From the NCBI GenBank assembly GCA_964291545.2, contig OZ219860.1, positions 62,001 through 126,000 of the forward strand: 64,000 nt of DNA. The letters are read 5' to 3'. Below the pieces are notes generated by a model. It saw only the letters and a list, made by a program, of their open reading frames with translations, ran no database searches and was not told the DNA's origin. The DNA is from G963667675 sp964291545. GTDB taxonomy: Bacteria; Chloroflexota; Dehalococcoidia; Lucifugimonadales; UBA3495. A program made the position numbers and the translations under genes. Positions 18,094 through 26,004 of the stretch are shown piece after piece. Numbering within the stretch: position 1 is the first letter of the stretch; each line of letters starts with the position of its first letter.

Positions 18094-19168
18094 GGGCCAG
18101 TTCCTCATGCTTGCGTACAAGTTGCGTCAGGACAGTCTTAAAGACCACTTTTGCCGCTGTCGGCGGTACTGCCATGCCTATCTGCTTTCTAACACTCTCC
18201 TTGCCTCCCTCAAACTTGTACCAGTCCGGGAAGCATTGCAATCTTGCCCGCTCTCTGTTGGTCAGTGCGCGAGGCTCGTCCCAATGGTACATGTGAGTAC
18301 CGCCACCACCGCTCCCGGTGACTGTGTATGACGGTTCATCTGGGAGCAGGCGCCGGTATATCTGGCTAATCTCAGCACCGCTTCGCATCTTCAAACGCAA
18401 CGCGTCAGGTAGATCTGCTGTGAAAACGTTCTCGCCCGGCTTTATTCGCTTCAGACGCTCTACCACGGTCGGACTCTGCGCGGTGCGTTCGTTGTTGGGG
18501 GCACTCAGGGGTATGTCCGCAAGAGCCTGCCGCGCGGTCAACGTCCTCGAAGTGGGTGTCGGATGGATAAAGGCGATGTCCAAGTCGCTACGGAACCCGA
18601 CGATAATGTATCGATGCCTTCTCTGCGGGACTCCGTAATCCTCGAATTTGTACAGGTTTTCTGAAACGGAGTAGCCCATGCCCGCCTGCCCGAGCTCGCC
18701 CAGGATTCGCTTAAAGTCGTTGTTCTTATTGACGGAAGAAAGCCCGCTGACGTTCTCTGCCACGAAGAAGAAGGGATTAAGGGCGTCGAGGGCCCGTACG
18801 CCATAGGTGTACAGGTCTCCGTAGTTCCCGTTTATGCCCCGGCGTTCTCCCACTACGCTGAAATCGTTGCATGGAAAGCCGAAAACCAGCCCATCGATCG
18901 GCGGCAGAGCACTGAACTCAATGTCCTGGACGTCAGCCTGGATGACTCGCTCCCGCGGGACTGTCTGAGCAATGGTGCGGCAACTGTCAGGGTCGACATC
19001 CGTTACCCAGGCGTGGTCGAACCTCCAGCCTCGGTGGGACACCTGAGCGGCTCCCAAGGCCATGCCTCCCGCGCCGCAAAAGAGTTCGCCGAGCCGTACT
19101 GGATTAAACCAACCGTCGAACAAGGCAAGTTGACCAGACGGGCTGGCAACTTTGACCTCAATCGTCAC
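18086..19168 (-). CDS. dcm: DNA (cytosine-5-)-methyltransferase of a type II R-M system
   Basis: A 360-residue C5 methyltransferase with motifs in standard order: I (LFCGAGGMALGAAQ), IV (GFPCNDFS, with the catalytic Cys; the usual Gln after it is Asn here), VI (VAENVSGL), VIII (PQRRHRYIIVGF), a short target-recognition region, and IX-X ending in KQIGMAVPPTAAKVV. It protects host DNA from the linked nuclease. Its GTG start immediately follows the vsr stop codon with no spacer, and its end overlaps the nuclease start, so the three genes form one operon. Confidence 0.93.
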   Translation of the reverse strand: MTIEVKVASPSGQLALFDGWFNPVRLGELFCGAGGMALGAAQVSHRGWRFDHAWVTDVDPDSCRTIAQTVPRERVIQADVQDIEFSALPPIDGLVFGFPCNDFSVVGERRGINGNYGDLYTYGVRALDALNPFFFVAENVSGLSSVNKNNDFKRILGELGQAGMGYSVSENLYKFEDYGVPQRRHRYIIVGFRSDLDIAFIHPTPTSRTLTARQALADIPLSAPNNERTAQSPTVVERLKRIKPGENVFTADLPDALRLKMRSGAEISQIYRRLLPDEPSYTVTGSGGGGTHMYHWDEPRALTNRERARLQCFPDWYKFEGGKESVRKQIGMAVPPTAAKVVFKTVLTQLVRKHEELAHV

Positions 19169-19588
19169 TTAGTCCCTCCGTGGCGGCAAAAGGTTGGACA
19201 GCAGATTCGTCAAAGCCTCGGCATCCTTGGTCTGACACTCCCAAATGGTCAAGGTCGTCCATCCAGCGGTCTCCAACGCGTTGCGTGCCTCTCCGTCTCG
19301 AACCGCATTCCGCCTGAATTTCTCCCGCCAATACGGAACGTTGGTTTTCGGCACAGAGGAGCGCCTACATCCCTGATGCTGATGCCAGAAGCATCCATGT
19401 ACGAATATCACTGTACGATAGCGCTTCATTACTATATCCGGCTTTCCTGGTAGCCCGTTTCCATGGAGCCTATAACGATACCCCCTCCGGTGGATCTGCG
19501 AGCGGACGCGCAACTCAGGCAACGTATTCTTGCTACGGATTCGACTCATTGTCCAACTGCGGTTTTCCCTAGAAAGGGTGTCAGACAT
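19169..19588 (-). CDS. vsr: Very short patch repair endonuclease (Vsr)
   Basis: A 139-residue mismatch endonuclease. The N-terminus (SRENRSWTMSRIRSKNTLPE), the catalytic stretch GLPGKPDIV and the zinc-binding region VHGCFWHQHQGC are all typical. Vsr nicks T-G mismatches that arise when 5-methylcytosine deaminates, so it repairs mutations caused by the adjacent methyltransferase. It is first in the operon; AGGGGGG lies seven bases before the ATG. Full family length, no disrupted motif. Confidence 0.95.
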   Translation of the reverse strand: MSDTLSRENRSWTMSRIRSKNTLPELRVRSQIHRRGYRYRLHGNGLPGKPDIVMKRYRTVIFVHGCFWHQHQGCRRSSVPKTNVPYWREKFRRNAVRDGEARNALETAGWTTLTIWECQTKDAEALTNLLSNLLPPRRD

Positions 19589-19704
19589 CGGCCAACCCCC
19601 CTACAGCAAACTTGCACTGCCCAAGTCCCCCGGGGCTGTCGACACGGCGTAGGCCAGCCGTATCCCCTCGGGCTACTGTACCGTAACGTACCTGCAAGGT
19701 TCTT

Positions 19705-19881
19705 CTAGTTGCAACGGTGGCAGACACCGTTGTGTCCGCGCTTCAGTCTGGCCCAGTGGATCTCAATCCGGTTGGCGTGGGTCATGTCGCGGACATACTC
19801 GCCAACGGAACACCATACCACATGTTGTAATCGGCATAGCCCATTGTACGCCGCCGCCTCGTCGGTGTAAACCACTGCCAT
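19705..19881 (-). pseudogene. IS1595/ISXO2-type transposase remnant (C-terminal end)
   Basis: A 58-residue open segment reading VVYTDEAAAYNGL...HVVWCSVGEYV...MTHANRIEIHWARLKRG, which matches the C-terminal part of the DDE_Tnp_IS1595 (ISXO2-like) catalytic domain: the second catalytic Asp in YTDE, then the TN-x-IE-x-W-x-LKRG block. A complete transposase has about 300 residues, so most of the gene is missing. No terminal inverted repeats were found. The remnant lies between the restriction-modification operon and the HTH gene and marks the edge of a possible transferred block. Confidence 0.7.
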
Positions 19882-20144
19882 GGCAGTACGCTACCTCGAT
19901 TCTGTTCGCTCGCTAGGTTTATTACGAAGTTCATATCGTTTGCATTCGGGTTCCGGCCACCAACCCTACATTCGCGCACTCGCTACGGTCTCGCGTCCCA
20001 GCTCGCCCGAGGTTTTGACAGAACCCATCTACTGACATTTGCCCCTTGCCCAGCACCATAGAATCCCCCTATCATAAATTCAGGTCAGGCCCGGCCATTG
20101 CGCCGGACCTAATCCAGACCTGCCACTGAGGCCCGTGATATGTT

Positions 20145-20615
20145 GTGACCAAACGCCGCTCCAAGCCCGCGTCTCCTCCCGTCAACTCTCCCCAACGGGA
20201 GGAACTGGGAGAAATTGACAGGCGAATAAAATTTTCCAGCCTCTCCCACCGCCAACAGACTGCGCTTCCTATCATCGCCGCCACTCCCACCTTGGCCCAA
20301 GCCGCCCGCTCCTCCGGCATCGGAGAAAGCACCCTCTACCGTTGGCTCCAAGAGCCCCTCTTTCGCGAGGAGTTGACCCGCCTCCGCGAAGAATCAGTCG
20401 ACCTCGCTAAACAGGAACTCCGCGGCGTCATGCTCCGCAGCGTGGCCGTCCTTGCCGAAGCCCTGGAACACCCCGATATCGCCATCCGTCTCCGAGCCGC
20501 CCGCTACTCCATGTCCTATGCGGTCCAGATTTCCGAGATCGAGAAACTCAAGGCCGACCTGCAAGCCGTCGAAGACTCCCTTCCGCAATGGACGGCCCAA
20601 AACAGGAGCGACTAA
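20145..20615 (+). CDS. Helix-turn-helix protein, terminase-small-subunit/transposase-like
   Basis: A 156-residue protein. Residues 35-75 (LSHRQQTALPIIAATPTLAQAARSSGIGESTLYRWL) form a helix-turn-helix of the kind found in phBC6A51-type phage proteins and small terminases. The C-terminal half is helical and ends in an acidic coiled-coil-like segment. The GTG at 20145 is the likely start. Two strong hairpins follow its stop codon. No neighbouring phage structural genes are present, so it is probably a domesticated or relict mobile-element gene. Confidence 0.6.
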   Translation: MTKRRSKPASPPVNSPQREELGEIDRRIKFSSLSHRQQTALPIIAATPTLAQAARSSGIGESTLYRWLQEPLFREELTRLREESVDLAKQELRGVMLRSVAVLAEALEHPDIAIRLRAARYSMSYAVQISEIEKLKADLQAVEDSLPQWTAQNRSD

Positions 20616-20654
20616 AAAATGCCCAAGACCCTAATCTCTCCCCGCCTGAGACTA

Positions 20655-20731
20655 GCCCGTCCGTTCGTCCTGAGGGAAATCGAAGGGGGAACGGACGGGC
20701 GGGGGCTTCGGGGCCGCACCCCCGAAGCCCC
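20655..20731. repeat. Twin 12-bp hairpins between two small genes
   Basis: Two perfect inverted repeats stand back to back. GCCCGTCCGTTC (20655-20666) pairs with GAACGGACGGGC (20689-20700), and GGGGCTTCGGGG (20702-20713) pairs with CCCCGAAGCCCC (20720-20731). The first loop carries CCTGAGG...TCGAAGG, similar to a repeat near 3175. A pure terminator role is doubtful because no T run follows; a REP-like element is an alternative. Confidence 0.6.
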
Positions 20732-20793
20732 AGTGAGAACAAATAAGAGCAAATGAAAGGCAACCTAAAATTTCAACCAAGAGGTGAACAAGA

Positions 20794-21153
20794 ATGAGCC
20801 AGCTATCCTACGTCAGGTCCCGCATCAACGCCCTCCGCCGCAAGTTCGCCCTCGAAATATCCCACAACCAGATCCGGCCCATGGTCGAAGACTTTTGCTC
20901 CGAGTCCTATGCCGCCGCCATGGCCCGCAAGCCCTTGCCCGACCAATGGGACTTCTTTCCCAAAGTGGCCGCCGCTGGATTCCGCCTCCCCACCTTCACG
21001 GCCGCCCACTCCTACCTGGAGCGTTGCCTCGCCCAAAAAGTCCTTCCCGGCGTCGAGCATCTCCTGGGAGCGCTCCTTCCCTGGGCCACCCTCCGCGGCC
21101 TCGTAGTGCCCTCCGCCGACGGCCCGCCCGTCCCCGTCCCCCAGAGCAACTAA
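20794..21153 (+). CDS. Hypothetical protein
   Basis: A 119-residue soluble protein. The start ATG follows AAGAGGTGA by six bases, a good ribosome-binding site. It is helical, with aromatic positions near DQWDFFPKVAAAGFRLPTFTAAHSYLE; no signal peptide, membrane helix or known motif was recognised. Its stop is one base before the threonine synthase start at 21155, so the two may be co-transcribed, but nothing suggests a shared function. It could be linked to the HTH gene upstream as part of a mobile remnant. Confidence 0.5.
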   Translation: MSQLSYVRSRINALRRKFALEISHNQIRPMVEDFCSESYAAAMARKPLPDQWDFFPKVAAAGFRLPTFTAAHSYLERCLAQKVLPGVEHLLGALLPWATLRGLVVPSADGPPVPVPQSN

Positions 21154-21154
21154 C

Positions 21155-22336
21155 ATGAACAGTTGGCTTTCACATCTCGAGTGTACCGTCTGCGGGTCCC
21201 GGCATCCGGCGGACCGCCTGTCCGGCGTCAGCCCCTGCTGCGGCAAGGTGCTCTACGCCCGCTATGACCTCGCCCGCATCCGCCGGGACGTGGACCGCGA
21301 CCGGCTGGCCCCGCGCAACGCCGGCATGTGGCGCTTCGCCGAGCTTCTGCCCGTGCAGGACCCCGCCAACGTCGTCACCTTGGGAGAGGGCGATACCCCC
21401 CTCTTGCAGCTCAAGAACCTGCAGCGCAGCCTGGGCGTCTCCAACCTCCTCCTCAAGGACGAGGGGCTGAATCCCACCGGCACCTTCAAGGCCAGGGGCA
21501 TGTCCGCCGCCATTTCCAAGGGGCTGGAGCTCGGCGCCGCCGGCTTCACCGTCCCCTCCGCGGGCAACGCCGCCGGTGCCGCCGCCGTCTACTGCGCCCG
21601 CGCCGGCCTCCCCGTCAAACTGTTCATGCCCCGGGACGCTCCCGACTCCAACAAGAAGGAATGCCTGGTCGCCGGCGCAGACCTCAACCTGGTCGACGGC
21701 CTCATCGGCGACGCCGGCCGCCTCGCCGTGGCCGCCGCCCTCGAGCAGGGCCTCTTCGACCTCTCCACCCTCAAGGAGCCCTATCGCGCCGAGGGCAAGA
21801 AGTCCATGGGACTGGAAGTAGCCATGCAACTGGGCTGGCGCATGCCCCGGGCGATCATCTACCCCGCCGGCGGAGGCACCGGCATCATCGGGATGCACAA
21901 GGGGTTCCTAGAGCTGCTGGAGCTTGGCTGGGTACAGGGAGACCTGCCCAGGTTCATCGCCGTGCAGGCCAAGGGCTGCCGGCCCATCGTCCAGGCCTTT
22001 CACGACGGCGCCGATACCGCCCGGCCCTGGCCCGACGCCGCCACCGTCGCCGACGGCCTCCGCGTTCCCGCTCCCTTCGCCGACTACCTCATGCTCCCGA
22101 TTATCCGGGACACCAACGGCACCGCCCTGGCCGTGTCCGACGCCGATATGGTCGCCGCCATGTACGAGCTTGCCGCCGCCGAGGGCGTCTTTGCCTGCCC
22201 CGAAGGCGCGGCGACTTTGGTTGCCTACAAGCGCCTCATTTCAGAGGGATTCCTTGAAAAGGACGAGACCACCGTCCTGTTCAACACCGGCTCCGGTTAC
22301 AAGTACCTGCAACTGATCGCCGGCACAGCCGCCTGA
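21155..22336 (+). CDS. thrC: Threonine synthase
   Basis: A 393-residue PLP enzyme that converts O-phosphohomoserine to threonine in amino-acid biosynthesis. A zinc-ribbon-like N-terminus (LECTVCGSRHP...SPCCGKVLY) is followed by the PLP fold. K112 in NPTGTFKARGM is the Schiff-base lysine, and GGGTGIIG near residue 240 would bind the PLP phosphate. A zinc-finger N-terminus is typical of the short class of threonine synthase common in archaea and Chloroflexota. The ATG at 21155 is the first methionine. No hom or thrB gene is in the window. Confidence 0.93.
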   Translation: MNSWLSHLECTVCGSRHPADRLSGVSPCCGKVLYARYDLARIRRDVDRDRLAPRNAGMWRFAELLPVQDPANVVTLGEGDTPLLQLKNLQRSLGVSNLLLKDEGLNPTGTFKARGMSAAISKGLELGAAGFTVPSAGNAAGAAAVYCARAGLPVKLFMPRDAPDSNKKECLVAGADLNLVDGLIGDAGRLAVAAALEQGLFDLSTLKEPYRAEGKKSMGLEVAMQLGWRMPRAIIYPAGGGTGIIGMHKGFLELLELGWVQGDLPRFIAVQAKGCRPIVQAFHDGADTARPWPDAATVADGLRVPAPFADYLMLPIIRDTNGTALAVSDADMVAAMYELAAAEGVFACPEGAATLVAYKRLISEGFLEKDETTVLFNTGSGYKYLQLIAGTAA

Positions 22337-22476
22337 TGGTCATTCCCATAGCATCGCGGCGCCTGCATCGGTCAAACATCCGGCGGAATTCCGGGTCGAA
22401 AGTGATTGCCAAGATTCGGAAAATCCCCTACTATGCCCATCGGCCTATGTCACTATCCTTCTAGTTGGGGGACAAC

Positions 22477-23118
22477 ATGGAAAACAGTGGCAATCAACCC
22501 TACCCGGTCCAGTTCGACGTCGACTACCCCGAAGGCGGGAGGAACAGGCTTTCTGTTCTCTTGAGGATCCTCCTGGCCATCCCCATCGGCATAGTCCTGA
22601 TGTTCGTAAGCGGCTATATCGACACCGGAGATGCCCAACTCAGCGACACCATAGGTCCCCTCACCGCAGGCGGCGTCCTCTGGATCGCTGTGCTCCTGAT
22701 GATTGTGTTCAGGCAGAAGTATCCCCGTTGGTGGTTCGACTGGAACCTTGAGTTTCTGAGGTTCACCTCAAGGTTCGAAGCATACCTGTTGCTGTGGCGC
22801 GACGAGTATCCGTCTACCGACGAAGAGCAGTCGGTCCACTTGAATATTGAATACCCCGACGTTCAAGGGCAACTGAACCGGTACCTGCCCATCATCAAGT
22901 GGCTGCTGGCTATTCCGCACTACATCGCCTTGGCAGTCCTCAGCGTCATTGCTTTTGTCGTGACCGTCCTCGCCTGGTTGACCATACTTGTTTTCGGGAC
23001 CTATCCCAGAGGAATGTTCAACTTTGCCGTCGGCGTATCGCGGTGGTGGCTCAGGGTCGCAGCCTACGCCTTCTTGCTGACCACCGACCGGTATCCCCCG
23101 TTCAGCCTGAGGCCGTAA
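22477..23118 (+). CDS. DUF4389 membrane protein
   Basis: About 213 residues. Two halves each begin with an aromatic-polar strand (YPVQFDVDYPEGGRNRLSVLLRILLAIP and HLNIEYPDVQGQLNRYLPIIKWLLAIP) followed by membrane helices, the internal duplication that characterises DUF4389. The function of this family is unknown. The ATG at 22477 is preferred over a TTG at 22465. It is flanked by housekeeping genes and appears to be a single-gene unit. Confidence 0.8.
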   Translation: MENSGNQPYPVQFDVDYPEGGRNRLSVLLRILLAIPIGIVLMFVSGYIDTGDAQLSDTIGPLTAGGVLWIAVLLMIVFRQKYPRWWFDWNLEFLRFTSRFEAYLLLWRDEYPSTDEEQSVHLNIEYPDVQGQLNRYLPIIKWLLAIPHYIALAVLSVIAFVVTVLAWLTILVFGTYPRGMFNFAVGVSRWWLRVAAYAFLLTTDRYPPFSLRP

Positions 23119-23274
23119 ACCCTGGCCCCTCCGCCAAGCCCGTCCCTGAGCCGGGGCAACCTTAGCCGTCCCCGGCTCAGCTCTCAACGGATGTGATAGA
23201 ATTTAGCCAACTCGCCCCCTTCGTCACCCGCTAAGCTGGTCGACGAACAATGGGCCTATAAGGAACTCCCGTCC

Positions 23275-24960
23275 TTGCCTGAAAGAATCCTGGTCGCCGT
23301 GGCCTGGCCCTACGCCAACGGCCCCCTCCATCTGGGTCACGTGGCCGGATGCTACCTAGCCGCCGACGTCTTCGCCCGCTACCACCGCCTCAAGGGCAAC
23401 AGCGTGTTGATGGTTTCCGGCAGCGACAGCCACGGCACCCCCATCACCGTGCGGGCCGACCAGGAAGGCGTCTCCCCCCAGGAGATTCTGGACCGCTACC
23501 ACGCCCAATTCCTGGACACTTGGAAGCAGTTGGGCATCTCCTTCGACCTCTTCACCACCACCCATACCGAAAACCACCAATTAGTGGTCCACGACATCTT
23601 CCGGGTATTGCGAGAGCGGGGGTACATCTACCCCGACGTGATGCTGCTGGCCCGCTGCAACCAGTGCGACCGGTTCCTCCCCGACCGCTACGTGGAAGGG
23701 TTCTGCCCTCACTGCGGAAACGAACGGGCCCGGGGCGACCAGTGCGACCTCTGCGGCCGTACCCTGGACCCGCAGGACTTGAACCAGCCCCACTGCGTCT
23801 TGTGCGGGACGACAGCCGAGTTTCAAGAGTCCGAGCACCTGTTCCTCAAGCTCTCCGCCTTCCAGGGACCCCTTTTGGAGTGGGTCAAGGAGAAGGACCA
23901 TTGGCGCGCCAACGTGCTCAACTTCACCCACCGCTTCCTCGAAGACGGCCTCAAAGACCGGGCCATTACCCGCGACCTCACCTGGGGAGTCCCCGTCCCG
24001 CTAGAGGGTTACGAAGATAAGCGTATATACGTCTGGTTCGAGGCGGTCATAGGCTACCTGTCCGCCGCGGTGGAGTGGGCCCAACAGTCCGGCTCCCCGG
24101 ATAAATGGGAAGACTTCTGGAAGGACCCCGACAGCAAGTCCTACTACTTCATCGGCAAGGACAATATCCCCTTCCATTCCATCATCTGGCCTGCCATGCT
24201 CATGGGCTACGGCGGCCTGAACCTGCCCTACGACGTTCCGGCCAACGAGTTCCTCAGCCTGGAGTCCCAAAAATTCTCCACCAGCAATAACTGGGCCGTC
24301 TGGGCGCCGGACTATCTGTCCCGCTACGACCCCGACCCGCTGCGCTATCTGCTGTCCATAAACATGCCCGAGTCCAGCGACGCAGACTTTTCCTGGGCCG
24401 AGTTCGTCCGCCGCAACAACGACGAACTGGTGGCCACCTACGGCAACCTGGTAAACCGGGTTCTGTCCTTCACCTACCGCAACTTCGACGGCAAGATTCC
24501 CGAGCCGGGGCCGTTGCGGGAGGCCGACCGGGCGCTGCTGGAAGCCGCCCGCTCGGCTATTGAGGGCATTGACCGCAGCCTGTACCAATGCCGCTTCAAG
24601 GCCGCGATCGCCCAGGGATTTTCCCTCGCCCAGGAGGCCAATCGCTACCTGGACTCGATGGCGCCTTGGAAGACAATCAAAACTGACCGCAAGGACGCCG
24701 CCACGTCCCTGTGGGCCTGCATAGCCGTCATCAACTGCCTCAAGATGGCCCTGTTCCCCTTCCTGCCCTTCAGTTCCCAGCGGCTCCACGAGTTTCTGGG
24801 TCTTGACGGCGAGGTCCAAGGGGAGCAGTGGGATTACGACCACGCCGTCGCCGCGGTGCGGCCGGGAGCGGACTTGCGGGCGCCCTCACCCTTGTATACC
24901 AAGCTCGACCCCCAGGTTGCTGATGAAGAGGTACAGCGCCTGGGCCTGCAGACTGTCTAG
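23275..24960 (+). CDS. metG: Methionyl-tRNA synthetase
   Basis: A 561-residue class I synthetase that charges tRNA-Met. HLGH (about residues 18-21 in PYANGPLHLGHVAG) is the HIGH motif, and KFSTS (starting near residue 333) is the KMSKS motif. The connective domain has two C-x2-C pairs (CNQCD...CPHCG and CDLCG...CVLCG), the two-zinc-knuckle type. There is no C-terminal tRNA-binding domain. The TTG start at 23275 lies eight bases after AAGGA. The polyprenyl synthase gene starts eight bases after its stop, so the two are co-transcribed. Confidence 0.95.
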   Translation: MPERILVAVAWPYANGPLHLGHVAGCYLAADVFARYHRLKGNSVLMVSGSDSHGTPITVRADQEGVSPQEILDRYHAQFLDTWKQLGISFDLFTTTHTENHQLVVHDIFRVLRERGYIYPDVMLLARCNQCDRFLPDRYVEGFCPHCGNERARGDQCDLCGRTLDPQDLNQPHCVLCGTTAEFQESEHLFLKLSAFQGPLLEWVKEKDHWRANVLNFTHRFLEDGLKDRAITRDLTWGVPVPLEGYEDKRIYVWFEAVIGYLSAAVEWAQQSGSPDKWEDFWKDPDSKSYYFIGKDNIPFHSIIWPAMLMGYGGLNLPYDVPANEFLSLESQKFSTSNNWAVWAPDYLSRYDPDPLRYLLSINMPESSDADFSWAEFVRRNNDELVATYGNLVNRVLSFTYRNFDGKIPEPGPLREADRALLEAARSAIEGIDRSLYQCRFKAAIAQGFSLAQEANRYLDSMAPWKTIKTDRKDAATSLWACIAVINCLKMALFPFLPFSSQRLHEFLGLDGEVQGEQWDYDHAVAAVRPGADLRAPSPLYTKLDPQVADEEVQRLGLQTV

Positions 24961-24968
24961 GGGCTGGC

Positions 24969-25952
24969 GTGCTTAAAGGCTTGGACCAGCAGGCTGCATC
25001 CATCTATGCCCCAATCGAGGACCGGCTGGCGTGCGTCGAGGACCGGCTCAGAGGTCTTTCCACGACGGGGGACGGCTACCTCGACGAGCTGCTCGACTAC
25101 GTGCTGGTAAACGGGGGCAAGCGGATTCGCCCGGCCATCACCTTGTTGGCCTCGAACTTTTATCCCCACGACGCCGAGAAGCCCGTCACCATGGCCTCGG
25201 CGGTGGAGCTGCTCCACGTTGCCACCTTGATTCACGACGATACTGTCGACAACGCGGACCTGCGCCGGGGCAAGCCCACGGTCAGCAAGCGCTGGGGCCA
25301 GGACGTGGCCGTGCTGTTCGGCGACTACGTTTTCGCAACCTCGGCAACCTTCGTCTGCGACACCGGCAACATCGGCGTGATTCGCCGCTTCTCCGAGACC
25401 ATCATGGACCTGGCCAGCGGTCAGCTTGTGGAGTACTTCAGCGCTTTCGATGCCCAGGAAGCCCGCAAGCTCTATGACGCCCGCATCTACCGAAAGACCG
25501 CCTCCCTGTTCCGCACCGCTGCCGAGACCGGCGCAGTCCTGGGCGGCGCTCCCGGCCCCCAGGTGGAAGCCTTGCGGACCTACGGGCACAACATCGGCAT
25601 GGCCTTCCAGATAGTCGACGACCTGTTGGACGTGCAGGGCGACCCCTCCCAGCTGGGAAAGCCCGTGGGCCACGACCTGGTGCAGGGCGTGCTGACCCTG
25701 CCTGCCATCATGCTGCTGGAGCGTTATCCCGGAGACAACCCCGTGGTAAAACTGTTCAAGGACCCGGGCAACGACGGCCAGTTGCAACGCGCCCTGGAAA
25801 CGATCAACGACCCGTCAATAATCAGCGACTGCAACGCTGTCATTCGCGGCTATTGCGATACCGCCTCCGCAGCTCTGGCTGTCCTCCCCGATTGCCCCGC
25901 CCGCCGTTCCCTGCTGGACCTGTCCGGCTACATCTCAGACCGCACCCACTAG
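24969..25952 (+). CDS. Polyprenyl diphosphate synthase
   Basis: A 327-residue trans-prenyltransferase that chains isopentenyl diphosphate onto an allylic starter, giving long prenyl chains for quinones or lipid carriers. Both Asp-rich motifs are present: first, IHDDTVDNAD (about residues 87-96) with RRGKPT after it; second, QIVDDLLD (about 214-221). The region before the first motif carries GGKRIRP. The GTG at 24969 lies just after the metG stop. Product length cannot be read from the sequence with confidence; octaprenyl or heptaprenyl synthase is likely. Confidence 0.92.
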   Translation: MLKGLDQQAASIYAPIEDRLACVEDRLRGLSTTGDGYLDELLDYVLVNGGKRIRPAITLLASNFYPHDAEKPVTMASAVELLHVATLIHDDTVDNADLRRGKPTVSKRWGQDVAVLFGDYVFATSATFVCDTGNIGVIRRFSETIMDLASGQLVEYFSAFDAQEARKLYDARIYRKTASLFRTAAETGAVLGGAPGPQVEALRTYGHNIGMAFQIVDDLLDVQGDPSQLGKPVGHDLVQGVLTLPAIMLLERYPGDNPVVKLFKDPGNDGQLQRALETINDPSIISDCNAVIRGYCDTASAALAVLPDCPARRSLLDLSGYISDRTH

Positions 25953-26004
25953 CCCTGGTGCAGCGGCGGCCCTGGTTGCCGTCGCTCTCCGCCGTTGCCG
26001 GTGA

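Noticed and set aside
19782..19979. A 65-residue minus-strand frame overlapping the transposase remnant
   Set aside because: It is the wrong frame; the adjacent frame gives a clear IS1595-type match.
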